Positions 1-12,759 are shown, counted from the stretch's first letter. The stretch: DNA of 64,000 nucleotides from Ptychodera flava (GCF_041260155.1 NW_027248372.1:632501-696500); one strand, 5' to 3'. Translations and numbers: made by a program. The notes: generated by a model from the sequence alone, not told the origin.

Positions 1-924
1 ATAGACATTACAACCCCCGAGCCATCTACTCTTCATAAACCCAACTTCTGTCGTTGAACTTTTAAATTTACTGTGATCACCAACAAATCCCTCATGTTAA
101 TGTTGCGACGATATGCTGTTATTGGAGGGATGGGGATGGCCTTGATACATTTTTTCACTTTTGGAGAATATGGAAGTTTGATTTGACGATTGTTTTAAGG
201 TTGGGGTGCCACGGATTGAAAGTTGTAATTAGGGGAATTCGCTGTTTGTTTTCTTTGTGTTTTTGATTATATTGGAGTAGTTGCGATCTAGGGATGGATA
301 TATCGCGATGGATTTGATAAGAAACCAGCGTAATGGGATAACTCGGATCTTCCTGATAGGTGTGGAGTTCTGAAAGCCGCTGGTCCCTCCATTCCCTAGA
401 ACATATTCTGCAGATCCTGAGGGCTAGACCATATGGAATGTTGATTTTTATGTGACGGGAATGGGCGGAATTGCATTCAAGTTACTGGTTTGTGTCTGTG
501 GGGTTTTTGGTGCAGGTCCGTTAGATTTTTCCCTTTACATCGATCTCAAGTTTAACATCAAGGGAAGGGAGCGAGCTCTGTATTATTTCCATGATGAAGT
601 TTATCATGTCATGAAAGGTATTCATGGAGTTCAAAAATGACATTATATTATTGATATGGAGAGCCCAGATACTGAACGCGTCATCTATGAATCATTTCAA
701 TAGAAAAGGTGAACAGGGAGCAGTTTTCCCAATTCTGCCATAAAAATTATAACATAGCTAGGGGCCATTTTTTCGCCCATCGCTATGCCAAAAATTGTTG
801 CTGTTGCTGTGTTGTTTTGTGTGTCTGTGTATTTGCAAATTAAAATGAGATAATCGAACTGAAGAAAATAGAAGGTTACACATATTGCAAGTCACACAAA
901 ATGCTTCATCTAAAATTTTAACAA
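1..924. other. No supported gene
   Basis: AT-rich sequence with only short frames that lack splice or codon support. I see no repeat shared with the rest of the window here. Confidence 0.5.
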
Positions 925-1030
925 GGGATTTTTACATGTTTATATTTTAAGAATTGATGGACTATTATTAAAATTCAGAATTGAAAACAAATAACCATAG
1001 CTAGATGAAACAACAAATAATTCTTTTGAC
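925..1030 (+). repeat. Fragment of a dispersed repeat
   Basis: About 100 bp matching, with scattered differences, the stretch at about 11565-11670 (shared words such as AAAATTCAGAAT and TAGATGAAACAA). It is probably a third, short copy of the repeat family at 11130-12680 and 50410-51500. The family is unclassified. Confidence 0.55.
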
Positions 1031-2011
1031 CCGAACCCGCCTACCTGTCGGAGCACAAGGTTTGATGGCATTATTCGTCTAGAAGTTATGAATATGATCA
1101 ATAAATGTCATATTACACTTTTTATTATACAAGCCTTACCTGTGTCGATTGTGTTCCTATTACTTTACCCTCGCTATCTCCGTATGGTATTTTAAAGAAA
1201 CCAGTCAATATCTGTTAATTGCTCTCCCTAATCCCCTTCATTAATTTTTTCTGCCGATCATCAACGTGGGGCTTATCGCCCAGACCAAACAAGTCGTAAG
1301 CAGCTAATAAGGTAGTAGGACTTTTTTGTTTCGTGAAAGTTCCGGTTTTCATTGTTTGTTTTTATCGAAAATTCAGATATGATTTTTTTAGTTAAAAACC
1401 CGATTTCCATACGGCGTTGCCCTGGCAACAACCCTGATTAAGCAGAACCGTGACCTTCAATGATCCGTCTCTTGACTGCAATCGACGTGGCACCTTCAAA
1501 CACAAATCTTAGGCACTTGTATTGTGTTTTATGTTGTTGAGTAACAAATATACAGGATTTTCTAAAATTCTTAGTCTCATTACAGTGTTGTCATAGCAAC
1601 CACCCTTGAGCGCACATTCGCCACCTGTTCAGGGGGAATGGCTAAAAAACAGATTATGGAAGCTGATGTCCCTAGCTAACAGAAAACATGGTGAATAAAA
1701 GCGCCTAAGGAGAGGGGTTGGTTTCATACATTGTCTCATTGACTATTTTAGAGTGTACACATTTATGTATTAAAACTAAGGGATGTAATGTATGTAATGT
1801 GGGACACCTATTGGTCTTGATCATACGGAAATTCCTTAAAAATCGGAGCATACATACTTGAATACATACTAAACTTTGTCCAAGGTACAAGAGAAAGATA
1901 ATATCGTTCAAGGTATGTTTGTCTGCCAGTAATCATCGTATCTTGCTTTTTGGCGCGAAATATAAAAGTAATATTGTTTTTTCGTCCACAGCTGTATGGA
2001 TATCCTGTGTT
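1031..2011. other. No supported gene
   Basis: A minus-strand frame at about 1142-1213 ends in a donor-like CACAG|GTAAGG, but the acceptor in front of it lacks a pyrimidine tract, so I do not call an exon. Nothing else was seen. Confidence 0.4.
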
Positions 2012-3469
2012 GTTTAAAGCCCCAGTATTTGTAACTTTTAACAATTTTTTCATATTTTTGATTAAAATGACATCCTCAGTATGTGAAAGTAGACCATAAT
2101 TAATACTGAATCGCATGGTTTGCATGCCCAGCCCGCCTCACGATTAACAGTAAAAGGAGTGAAAAATGACTTCTTGTCCGGACCAGAAGTCAGCTTTGTT
2201 GACACACGAAACGAAACGTAATCACACCACCGCGCATGCTCAACCACATCTACGCAAGTTTTACTGTGGCGTCCGTAGAAACCATACGCTCTTCGAAAGG
2301 TCTGGTCCATCGAAACTGGAGACTCAGCTAAAAACGCGCGAAAGTTGGGTGAAATACCGGAAAGATATAAATATGTAAGTGTTTACAGATTGTTCCGACT
2401 ATAATGAGCCGTGCAAACAAACGTCTTGAACAGCTAAACTAACGACGGAGGCAGTCGATTGTAAGCTTCATGCAAGGCACTGCACGTTGTGACCGATGGT
2501 ACGGAGATCAAGTTTGCTGAATGAATTGAGAGAGAAAAACATATATGAATAAAAATTCAGCACTTCACCATTGTAATCATTGAACTAGTCGTTTCTTCCA
2601 TTATGGAGTATAATGAAAATTTCGTTGAAAATAAATGGCGGGACTGATTCTGCTCCGTCTACTCAAACGAAGTTTTGTGTACGGCCAGGCCGGCTACGCT
2701 GCAGGCAACACAGCCTATCAACTTCGCATATCGTTGCCGTACGGCGTAATTGAAAACGCTCAGAAAGGAAAAATTATATCTTGAATGCAGTACAAAAGTC
2801 TTACTTATTAAATTTAAGAGTATTTCAAAATAATATCGAACGTAACGGGTATATAATCCTCACAAGGACTACAGTAGTACAACAAGTATCGGCTAGCTGC
2901 GATGCTATGGAAGTTCAAACCCCGTTCAAACACAAGAGAGATCCCGGCCTCACTGCAAAGTCGTCCCCTGCGCACCCGGCCCGACAGCAAACTAACCTCT
3001 TGGTTTGATTCTGTTGTTTATATTTTTGTATAAAATTCATGATACATATCTGACTTTCACAACTGTACAATTTGCTCAGGCTGTAGTCTACAGACGATCG
3101 GAGGGAGCTAAGGCAGGCCCCAAATTTGCATGGACAATGCCCGGGACAATTATAGACGCAGCTCGATGAGAAAGTCATTCACATAAACCTAAATGAAGTG
3201 ATCAATACAAAACTTTTAAACATCACTGGTTCTGAAAATTTATGATCAACGGTTCTGACCTACGGAATTTATACTGCGACGTTGTTTTTTGTGTGTTTGG
3301 CCAGCTACTAGACCTGTAAGGCTGTACTACATGGAGGTAGTAGACTGCACAAGTGCAGCGGGGCCGGCCGAGATTGGTGGGGCCTGCAGCAAGGTAAAAT
3401 TGACAGCGTCCATTGCAGAATGCCCATGCCCGCGTGTTATCCTTTGTCGTTTTACCGCTGCATTCAGAA

Positions 3470-3532
3470 TGCCTTTTTACCAGTATAAAAGATCAGTTAC
3501 TGATGCATCAAGAGCCAAGAGTCTGTAAATTT
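3470..3532 (+). promoter_or_regulatory. TATA-box core promoter candidate
   Basis: TATAAAAG lies at about 3484, with a pyrimidine-purine start-like CAGT about 10 bp downstream and a GC-richer upstream flank. It sits inside the 2012-5828 element, so it may be an element promoter or chance. No convincing coding exon follows. Confidence 0.25.
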
Positions 3533-3632
3533 CTTAGCAGTAGCTCCATTGTTTTTTTTCTAACTTTTCGCTGAGATACAGCAGTGCGTATACTGTCCCA
3601 ATCGTTCTGACTCAGGCGTTCACAGCTGTTTA

Positions 3633-4409
3633 GGGAGCCATCATTATTTACGATCTGGGGTCGTAGGAATTACATTAGAAACTCCGAAATTTTGAGTCGC
3701 ACCCCAGCCAATCATGATGACTTTGAGTAACCCCCCCCCCCTTCTAACAGAAAGTTTGGCTTACCTGAGCCCATGTAATAATATGTAGATATAAAAGCTC
3801 ACCTAATAAGCAGTCTCCGACCATATAGTATTGTTAAATTTGGATGGGTAGCATGTCATTATGGTATAGTTAAATGTCCAAATGGTTGTTGAACTCAAGT
3901 CAAATAAAATATACATTTCTATGATAATATAAAGGATGAATTCACAACAGTTCAGTTTTGTCCTAGATCCAGTGCACTTATAGTGATATCTGTCGAGAAC
4001 ATTTCTCCATGACCCAGCCTCTCCTTCCAACCCTGGTAACGACTGCAGAAAACTACTGTGTGACATCATCATCACCACTGTTGATCCTCATCTTTAATGT
4101 CGCTGGTGCCATTGCGTACATGAACAACGATATCATTCTCATCGTCACTATCTTCTCTTTCATAATAAGTATTGCTAGTAGTAGCACCTCTTTGTAGTTT
4201 TTTTGCCTTGCTTCATCTAGTTGATATTTATTTGTACTGTTAGAGTATTTATTTTCTTTTTATTTAATATGTATCAGAGTAAAATATATATAATCAACTA
4301 ATCATTATGTCATTGAGGACAGAGTAAGACAAAGAAAAAAAATTTTGAGCACCCCCTTATAACTTTCAATTTTTGAATGACCCCCAGGTCGTAAATACTG
4401 ACGGTTCCC
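3633..4409. mobile_element. Harbinger-like non-autonomous element with TTA target duplication
   Basis: Imperfect terminal inverted repeats of about 30 bp: the left end begins GGGAGCCATCATTATTTACG, and the right end read in reverse begins GGGAACCGTCAGTATTTACG. TTA flanks both ends (3630-3632 and 4410-4412). A 3-bp TTA/TAA duplication with ends starting GGG is characteristic of PIF/Harbinger elements, so that family is inferred. The interior has poly-C runs and no transposase. It is nested within the TTAA-flanked element and is therefore the younger insertion or was carried along with it. Confidence 0.6.
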
Positions 4410-5828
4410 TTACTTGCTGCCAAAGGCCATCGCGTTCACTGCATTCGACAGCCTACCATACATTGCCAAACTATGTTGCTTCGATTTCGCAATCACCTTG
4501 CCGCTAAAGCGACAATCAGCTAAAATTTATTACTTCAAGTTACTCAATTTTGATAGCTATTTGCCTACAGAAGTGAGCCAAGTCACAGAGTAACATATAG
4601 ACAGAGTCGCAACACTTGCATGTCTTTTGTTCCATGGTCGTCTCGGTAGACTATTGGCTTTTCATATTAAAATGAGCTCCAAAGTGTTAAACTTTTTGGA
4701 GGCTTTGTTTGTGGTTGATAATTACACGAGATTATGCGAAAAAATACGACGAGATGGCATCGTACTGCCAGTCGCGTAGCAACCATAGTTACTTCGTGAG
4801 CTCTCAGTCCAGAAACACTGCTTCACGCCAATCAAAACATAACACGCAGCAGTTTCATAAACATGTCATTCCTTGACGCACGTGTAAAAGAGGTATGACT
4901 GACCGTAAACCATTGAGTAAAACCAGACAGTATCGATAAAAGACTTTCAAATTTGGTTCAAACACACTCATTATATATTCATAAAAATATGAGAGGAATT
5001 TTTAAAACTGTAAAACTCATTTTCCTGAAGCTCAAAACACTCCCGTTTTCGCCAGCACGTCAATTCTGCCCAGCACCACACGACAACAACAACACAAACT
5101 TTGCCGAACATACTTTCGCTTAACAATTGGCGAAAATCCGAAAATTACCGAAGGATTCATGGTCGGCACTCTTCGGAAAAGCGAGGCGAGAGCAGCCTGA
5201 GGCGAGGCGAACATGGATGGGTTACGTAACCGCTTCACGCCTTCAACAATACCTGTTGCCACTCTATCTATCTTTCTCTATGGCCAAGTGTATATAGTGT
5301 CGTCTTGATTTTACATCGGTACCCGGAGTTCTAAGTGACCAACTGCAGGGTGCGCATCGGTACGGTGCACTGCCGACTGCAGTTTGAATAATCCGTATAT
5401 AACTCACACGGTACCAGAATAGAATGTTAGCCTCCTCTGCCAAAGTTCTGTATCCTCTGAAACACAGTAGCAGTACGTATTTGAACGGAGAAGAACAAAA
5501 TAAAACCATTCGCAGGTCATTCAGCCGGCGACCATGGGCGATTACCCGGGCAGTGTGGCGTGGCATGGCAAGGCCCCAGGAATGTTGCAGGCTCGATGAT
5601 GTCATCAGTATCGGCGTTCTCGATCACGTGCACAGCCTACAAATTGTCAACAAACCCCGCGCGGCAATCCAACTCGATCGGGCAATATCTAGCGTTTGTA
5701 TGTCACTACAGGAGCACAAATTTGGCTTATTTCTTTACTGAACAACATTTTACGATGGATGTAAGAGAATAATATGTAATTTCGAACATAAAAAAAGGTT
5801 AAAAGTTACAAATACTGGGGCTTTAAAC

Positions 5829-7726
5829 TCTCCTGAATGGTCAATCCTCTCAAGGCATTATCTCAATTCGCTGAAACAATGTAGATCAGTGAAGCAATCA
5901 ATCAGTCGCACCAAATGTACAAAGAGAGGACTTCTGTAAAAAATACAAATATCACCATGTGGACACAAGTATCCTTACATGAAACATACATTTTGTCCCA
6001 CTTTTTGAGTATATCTTTCATTCTCGGATTTGCACTTAAAGATACAAACCTTCAAATAGATGCTCATTCTGAAGGGAATTTGTATGATCTATGGATTACT
6101 GCAGGTGAAGCAGGGATTATGTGACTGATTTATTTTGATTATATCAGTTTGTAGTTATGTACGAGCTGCAACGCATCTAATTCAATGAAATAATGCTTTT
6201 GTGAAATCTTGTACCAACAGAGGCAAACACTGGAACTGACATTATTCACAATGTAAACCTAAAACCAAGTCTGAAAAAACAAAAGTTGGTCTTTTAGGGC
6301 GTCCTTTCATAACCAAAGTGACAACAGATGAATTAGAACATAGACTATGAGCTGATGATTGTATATGATAAAAAAGAAAATTTTAAACTCCAAAACCACT
6401 TTCTATCTACTTGAACTCAAAGGTGGTGTTCTGAGTAGAAACCATTGGTTAGAGTTCAAACAGGCTATAAAAATATTAAAATTGAGGCACAACGCTGAAA
6501 CCATCCAGAACGTAGAAGTTATAACAATGACTGAATATTGGGTATTACCCATAATATCAGACCCACTAATATTCATTATGAACCAGTGTTTTGTGGTCTG
6601 AAAGCAATGGAAACTACTTTCTTGCGTGAGTTGGAAGATGCTGGTCCTTGTGCGTTACAAATGAGTGACCTTGTGATGCTGACAGGAGATGACTTTGAAT
6701 TTCTAAAGGTACAACTGGAGCATCCCTGGCAGCTACCACATGCTTGTATTGTACACTGACATGTAGCAATACAGAAGTGTACCCTTCTGTTGTCTGTAAG
6801 AAATATCACTGTGACTTAGTATCGTGGCTAAGCTTTACCCCCGATAAGTACATTGGGGAAATACTTGGTCAATCAAAATCGTTGCCAAAGAGTAAATTTC
6901 TAAAACCGAACAGTGACAAACCAAGTGGGCAAAATTATGATAGAAATGCAGTTCTTGGCAAGTTCCACTGGGCCACTGGCTAAAGTACTGGGACCTAGAC
7001 ATGATAGAGCAGCAAACAATGAAAGACATGCACTTTATTGCTTTTTGAAATTTTGATACATTATTCATTTGATACCAATATAAAGGACTATCTCTTTTTC
7101 TGGCCATTTACTAAAGCCCTGTGGTCCAAGTGTATTAGAGCGCATCCCATGTTCTGCCATGGATCAATGGCTACCAGCTGCAGGATTGTCGCCGAGTCAT
7201 TTACGGTTTGGTGCATGGTTGGCGGCCCCTCTGATGAAGAGGGGCTGTCCGCCTTAAACCTATCCCACAAGCAACTTTGAACTGTGGGAGCTCAAGGTTT
7301 ATACACTTTTTTGTTACTCGACAAGCAAACATAAATCTTGGCAAAATGTTGAGCTACGATTCTGAAACAAATCTGCGTATTCAGTTTCTAAGGCAGAGTT
7401 AAACTCACACATATATGCCTACACACCTTACACGTAGTACCTAGCAAAGAATTTAGGCAAGCTCTGCATGCAGGCCTTTTTGCTGCTGGGCTAAGCCTAT
7501 GTAGAAGATGATGGTACGACTTCAACAGTGTCGAAGCATCATTTCCACATTAACAGGAAAAAAACGTGAACAATTAAAGCTGGAGACTTGTAGAGAAGTA
7601 ATTGCAATACCACCAAAAAGATGGTATGTTTAATTTCCCAAGGATAATGTATCCATAGCAGGGTTGGTCGGAGGCGGTAGCCGCATACATGTACAGACCT
7701 GCATCGCTGATACCTCCATGCCCACA
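5829..7726 (+). other. Intergenic stretch with a coding-like fragment and a strong hairpin
   Basis: Within 6538-6759 a plus-strand frame reads METTFLRELEDAGPCALQMS and on to DFEFLK, with balanced, protein-like composition, but it ends soon after and the flanking frames are broken. I do not recognise it. It may be a decayed exon or transposon gene remnant. At 7223-7255 there is a GC-rich hairpin (GGCGGCCCCTCT pairing with AGAGGGGCTGTCCGCC). Nothing else is supported. Confidence 0.3.
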
Positions 7727-8902
7727 TGCATGTAGCTGCAGCTCGAGGCTTTGCCTGAGTATTTGGGTCGGAGAGCAATTGCCGTCCAACCCAAATACCC
7801 AGGCAAAACCTCAAGCTATAGTACTGTAGCGAGCATGCACGCAGAGCGTAGCTTCATCGTTACTCTATTAGGCACGGTCACTTCTGTGGAGTGACCATTC
7901 CTGACATTCAGTTGGTGAATTGGATTAGTGACAAACTGCACTCAGCTTAAGCTAGCAGCCAAAACTGGAGTGGAAGCTGGCAGACAAAACTTGCATGCCA
8001 CTTTCCTCCTACATTTTGAAGGCAAGTGCACATCAATGTACCAAAGAATTTTTGTACACGTATAAACACAAAAACATCATTTACTAATGATTCTTTGCAG
8101 ACATTATGCAAATTAAACAACAATAATAATTGCATAATAGCAATTATTTCAGAAAACAAGATGATGTCTGCTAGATCACAATGAAATGTGCATTGAGTGT
8201 GCATCTATTTCACCTACCCTGTCCTGTGCATATACAGTCGTACTGAATAACAGGCTACACATAGCCTACCTCTTAATTAATTGTTTTACATAATTTATCT
8301 CTATTATAATTAGCACATATATGCAAGCTTATGACTGAAGAACACAATGCATTGTCTGCTGTAATAAAGTAAAGGGTATTCACCCATTTCACCTACTTTA
8401 TATTCAACATTTACATGTACATCTACACTAACACACTACACTTTTATCATAAGCAACTATATGCTACCGTATGGCAATAGAACATGATTGATTGTTTGAA
8501 TATAAGAAATAGTATGCATCAATTTCACCTACCCTGTCTATTACATATACATCCATACTTCCAAACTATATAGTCCCCGTTTCTTAATTGATTTTTTTGC
8601 ATAAATTATCTCTATTATAAGTAGCACCTACTTGCTAGCTTATGGCTATAGAACAGGATTGATTGTCTGTCGGAATAAAAGAAAGAGTGTGCATCCTTTT
8701 AACCTTTCCTGTCTTATACATATACACCCATACAAGCAGACTACCCATGCCTTACCCCTTACTTCTTAATTATTTTTTTGATTAAATTATCTCTATCATA
8801 ATTGTAGGGATACTTAACATTGAGGGAGCTTGGCAGACATTATATGTTACCTTGTTAGTGTTTTCAGTATTACTTAGACATGAATTGATTATATTATATT
8901 AG

Positions 8903-8975
<73 letters not shown>

Positions 8976-10312
8976 CATGGCTGTCTGTGTTTCAATATAA
9001 ACTTTTCATGTTTAAGTAATGATTGAACACAAAAAATAGCAACAAAGAGACTACCAAGCAAATGTAGTGACTTTTATAATGACAATCGTGATAGAGATAA
9101 TTCATGAAAAGAAAGTAATTTAGAGGAAAGGCATGTGTAGTCTGTTACTATGGATAAATACGCACAAGACAGGCTAGGTGAAATGTATGCAAACTCTCTC
9201 TGTCATTCCAACAGAGAATACATTCTGTTCTATAGCCATATATTAGCAGATAGGTGATAGCTATAATAGAGATACTTTATACAAAGAATTAATTAAGAAA
9301 TGGTAAAAGTGTAGTTTTTTATAATGGATGTATATGTATAAGACAGGCTAGGTGAAATGGAAGCAAACTCTTTCATTTTAGCAAACAATACATTATGTTC
9401 TTTAGCCGTAAGCTACCATATAGATGCTTAATATAACAGAGATCATTTATGCAAATAGATAAATTAAGAGATTGGGCAAGTGTAGTTTGTAAGTATGGAT
9501 ATATGTATAAGAAGATAGGCTAATTGAAATATATTATCTCTTTTCTTCAATTCCAATGCACAATGCATTGTGTTCTATAGCTATAAGCTGGCATAAAGGT
9601 GGTAATTATCATAAAGATAATATGTGCAAAGAAATCAATTAAAAATTGGAGAAGTGTAGTTTGTTAGTATGGATATATAATTATAAGACAGGGTAGATGA
9701 AATGTATAGACACTCTCTCTTTCATTCGAACAGACGTTGCATTGTGTTGTAGGTGCTAATTACAATATGCAAAGAAATTATTTAAGAAGTTAGGCATGTG
9801 TAATCTGTTATTATGGATATATACACACAGTACAGGCTCGGTGAAATTGATGTACACTCTTTATTGTGATCTAGCATACAATTTTTTCGCAGTGGTAATT
9901 GCCATTGTGCAATAAAAATTTACTTAATTTGCATATTTTATGCATAGAAATTAATTAGTAAATGATGTGTCTGTATTAATACATGTACAAAGGACCTTCT
10001 TTGTTACATTATGTGCAGTCGCCTTCAAAATACAGGATGAAAGTGGCGTGCAAGTTTTGGCTGCCAGCTTCCACCAGAGTTTTGGCTGCTAGCTTCACTT
10101 CAGATGAGTGAAATTTAACCTCGAACCACAACATCTTGAATGAACAGAGCAACAGAAAGCTACATCCCACCTAGCTGCAATACTATAGCTCGAGGTTTTG
10201 CCTTGTATAAGCACTGTATATGGGTCGGAAGGCAAAACCAGATCTGGTTTTGCTGTCCAGTCCACATACCCACATGACCAAGGCAAAACATCGAGCTGCA
10301 GCACTGCATGCT
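7727..10312. mobile_element. Long foldback element, 2.6 kb palindrome of tandem subrepeats
   Basis: The two halves are inverted copies of each other over almost their whole length. The outer arms (about 7727-8040 against 10005-10312) share the words CTGCAGCTCGA and GCTAGCAGCCAAAACT in opposite orientation. The inner arms are made of tandem units of about 170-180 bp, each with TTTCACCTACCCTGT, a TCTTAATTA block and TTATCTCTATTATAA. Left unit starts are near 8207, 8388 (short), 8520 and 8697; inverted units on the right start near 9173, 9349, 9520, 9686 and 9838. The centre is a TA microsatellite. Arms built from short tandem repeats resemble Drosophila FB elements, which is an analogy and not a family assignment. 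No coding frame is seen. Confidence 0.75.
8903..8973. repeat. TA microsatellite at palindrome apex
   Basis: Almost pure TA dinucleotide repeat with one break, at the centre of the 7727-10312 palindrome. Such a sequence would extrude easily as a cruciform. Confidence 0.9.
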
Positions 10313-10656
10313 GCCGCATCCAACAATCACAGAGACGTCACTACTATTACTGTTTCAATCATTCGACCCACCTCACATCACAAAGTAAAATTTGGGGGTA
10401 AATTTATATTTAACAGAAAAGTTTAAATGAGTAATTAGCATACCATGTCACTTTACATGAATCATGTACTCTTAAACTATCGGATGCTATGGGTAGGAAG
10501 AGTGCAAAGTGACTTTACAGCATGGCGCACACCAGCAGCACTGTTTGTTTACTTGGCGGACGTAGTTGTTCGCTGCTAAGGTCATTCATTCCTCCACAGA
10601 ATGCCTCCGCAGGCCCAGGCGGCCGAAGTTGCAACTGAAAAATGACCTGAGGGCAG
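10313..10656. other. Stretch without a supported gene
   Basis: The part from about 10515 is GC-richer than its surroundings. Short frames exist on both strands but have no splice or family support. Confidence 0.4.
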
Positions 10657-10935
10657 CGCTGCCCTGAGGGCAGCTCAGAGCAGAGGAAACATGTGCACAA
10701 CATTCAATGACGTCACTGAGGAACTGTATATCTGCCCTGAGGGCAGCTCAGATATATTGCTGCCCTCAGGGCAGATTAATAGATATAAAATTATGCAATG
10801 ATGTGTAAGCATAGGAAATGTGTGTCTGCCCTGAGGGCAGCTCAGATATATTGCTGCCCTCGGGGCAGATTGGTAGATCGGATAGGAAATGTATGTCTGC
10901 CCTGAGGGCAGCTCTGATATATTTCTGCCCTCAGG
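10657..10935. repeat. Cluster of CTGCCCTGAGGGCAG hairpin palindromes
   Basis: The near-palindrome CTGCCCTGAGGGCAG recurs, joined in three places through a short CTCAGATATATTG-type linker to a second one, CTGCCCTCAGGGCAG or a variant. Units start near 10731, 10825 and 10896, with a further related copy near 10665. Each unit can fold on itself, and the two palindromes of a unit can also pair with each other. The function is unknown. The density of one motif in under 300 bp is unlike the rest of the window. Confidence 0.8.
10708..10715. promoter_or_regulatory. Perfect CRE octamer TGACGTCA
   Basis: A full palindromic cAMP-response-element core lies among the CTGCCC palindromes. On its own, an 8-bp match can be chance. 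It is noted because of the dense palindrome cluster around it. Confidence 0.3.
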
Positions 10936-11129
10936 ATAAAAGGAGATAAACGAAACTCGCAGTTGAAAGCGAAAACACTGAAAGGGATGTTGCGGAATGT
11001 TGAAAGACTGGTGTGAGTATATTTATCGGAGAAAATATCCTGCTCTAAGATATATTTGACTTTTGCCACACATCATTACGCGAATAACACTGGAAAGAAA
11101 CAACAGGACCGGGTATTACAATATTAAGC

Positions 11130-12680
11130 CATGATATTCTCCACTCCTAAATATTAGTATTCATTTATGCACATTATATAAATTCACATTGATTGATCGT
11201 GCAATCAACCTATAATGAAGCTATCATCTATGGAGAATATTCAACTTTAAATTGAGAACGATGCATCTCCACTGACTGCAAGTGCTACGGTATGTAAACA
11301 TAGAAGCTTAAAGGTAAAGAGAATTTGAAAAGAAAACCCATCAAAGTCGATAAACAAAGAGCAAAACTTCATCATGACGGGAACAAATATATCGAACTGC
11401 GCAGAAACTGCATAAAGGAAAGTATAATGTACAACTGTACATTAGGGAAAATGTCTACAACGATACCAGAAACAAAGACTAATTGAGGAACATTGGTGAG
11501 TGTTCATTGTCCAAATGGGGGGGGGGGGGGGGAGAGAAGAGGGGTAAGTAATAATTTAATAACACGGTATTTGAAGATTTTTATTTTTGAAGAATTAATG
11601 GACTTATGAAAATTCAGAATAAAAAGCAAATTGTCATAGATAGATGAAACAAGCAATGTTTTTTTCCACACGAACGTATACCTTCCTGCCTTGCCATCAA
11701 AAGCATAACTTGACTCCAGGAAAGCAGACAAGCCAGAACGCAGACGCCGTAGGGCTTAGTAGCTGTGTCGTCAACACCGATGGAAAACAGAGGATGCGAA
11801 CGAAGCGGGACTCATGGGCTTTTCTATTTGGTCACACCGTGGTAAACTTGTAGTAAACATATGCATAGTTTAATATAGCTTCACATTTCAAAAACTTTTT
11901 AGATTGTTACTTAAAGACGATACACGCTGGATGATCCTTCATTGTTGTTGTTGGTTTTTCTTATTCCTGAAAACAGGGTTTCAGTTCAGTTTTTTGGTCA
12001 TCCTTTCAGTATGACGCCATACTTACAGCCTGATTTTCAAATAAAGAAAACGACTTTGCCCGTGACATCAAACTTTACATTGTTTTGGAGCGGGGGAAAT
12101 TAATTTGTCATTCTGGGAAACGGTTTGAGGAGAGGTTAAAGTTTCATTTCATATTCTGTCGGCGTTGTTGACTTGGAAACTCAATGTACATGAACTAGAA
12201 AAAATAGTGTTATAAAGTGAACTATGTGGTTGTAACTGTTCTTTCCTTCAAGTATAAAAATTAACGCAGCTGATAGCTAAATCAGTTCACGAAAACTCAA
12301 TCCAGATCCAAGTTAAAGTTAGTTTGTGAAATGAATAAGTTTTGTCCGCCATACGAAGAATTTTGCATTCAGGGGTAAGTGTCTTATTATTAACATGGCC
12401 TTTTCTATTTGGATGTGTTTTGGGGAAAAAGGGAAATTAATCTTACCCGAGGTCATAATATGAGGTCATCGAAGTATGATGCCGCATTGAGACGCTATAC
12501 TCATTGGCTAAATTGAATACCGTCAAAACCTAACTCTTCTCCCCTCTACCAATACAATATGGCCAAATTTTCGACAAGGACAGGTGCTCTATGTTGTAAA
12601 TTACATATAAAACAGCAATGTGGATCGATTTTGTTGTTTCGGCCGAACTGGTTGTCGCGAACACTTTTGAAAGGTCACTC
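11130..12680 (+). repeat. Dispersed repeat, copy A
   Basis: Collinear, diverged match to 50410-51500 over several blocks: 11135-11510, and about 12125-12680, which includes ATTGGCTAAAT-type and GTTTCGGCC words. Copy A holds about 600 bp (roughly 11520-12125, starting with a poly-G run) that copy B lacks, and part of that insert matches 925-1030. The repeat could be an old duplication of a promoter and first exon, or an unclassified mobile element. I cannot decide between these. Confidence 0.65.
12245..12376 (+). promoter_or_regulatory. TATA-box and possible first exon in repeat copy A
   Basis: TATAAAAAT at about 12253 is followed, at promoter-like distance, by CAGTTCACG and then by an ATG at about 12331 opening a short frame (MNKFCPPYEEFCIQ). 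That frame runs into a strong donor, CAGGG|GTAAGTG, near 12374. The arrangement looks like a core promoter plus first coding exon, but no downstream exon was found. The TATA word is not preserved in copy B. Confidence 0.3.
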
Positions 12681-12759
12681 CTTTTCACCCCAGGGGTTTT
12701 TGGTGCAAAGGGTTAATGAATCAAATCAGATGATTTGGTTGGGGGTCACAATTGATTAA

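Larger units (their letters stand above)
2012..5828. mobile_element. TTAA-flanked DNA element, non-autonomous (piggyBac-like)
   Basis: A perfect 31-bp inverted repeat bounds this segment (2012-2042 against 5798-5828). Each end begins TTAAAGCCCCAGTATTTG reading inward, so TTAA sits at both borders (2014-2017 and 5823-5826), the target duplication typical of piggyBac elements. The same end type, more diverged, occurs in the small element at 16526-16800. No transposase-like frame is visible in the 3.8 kb interior, which instead holds a nested TTA-flanked element (3633-4409), a TATA-containing stretch near 3484 and a GC-richer part near 5030-5740. The perfect ends suggest a fairly recent insertion. 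Alternative: two separate short elements in opposite orientation with related ends. Confidence 0.6.

Noticed and set aside
1142-1213. Minus-strand exon-like frame with a good donor
   Set aside because: The acceptor side lacks a pyrimidine tract and no neighbouring exon was found.
7539-7814. Overlapping minus-strand frames near 7.6-7.8 kb
   Set aside because: Their left part is unsupported and their right part is the palindromic arm of the foldback element.
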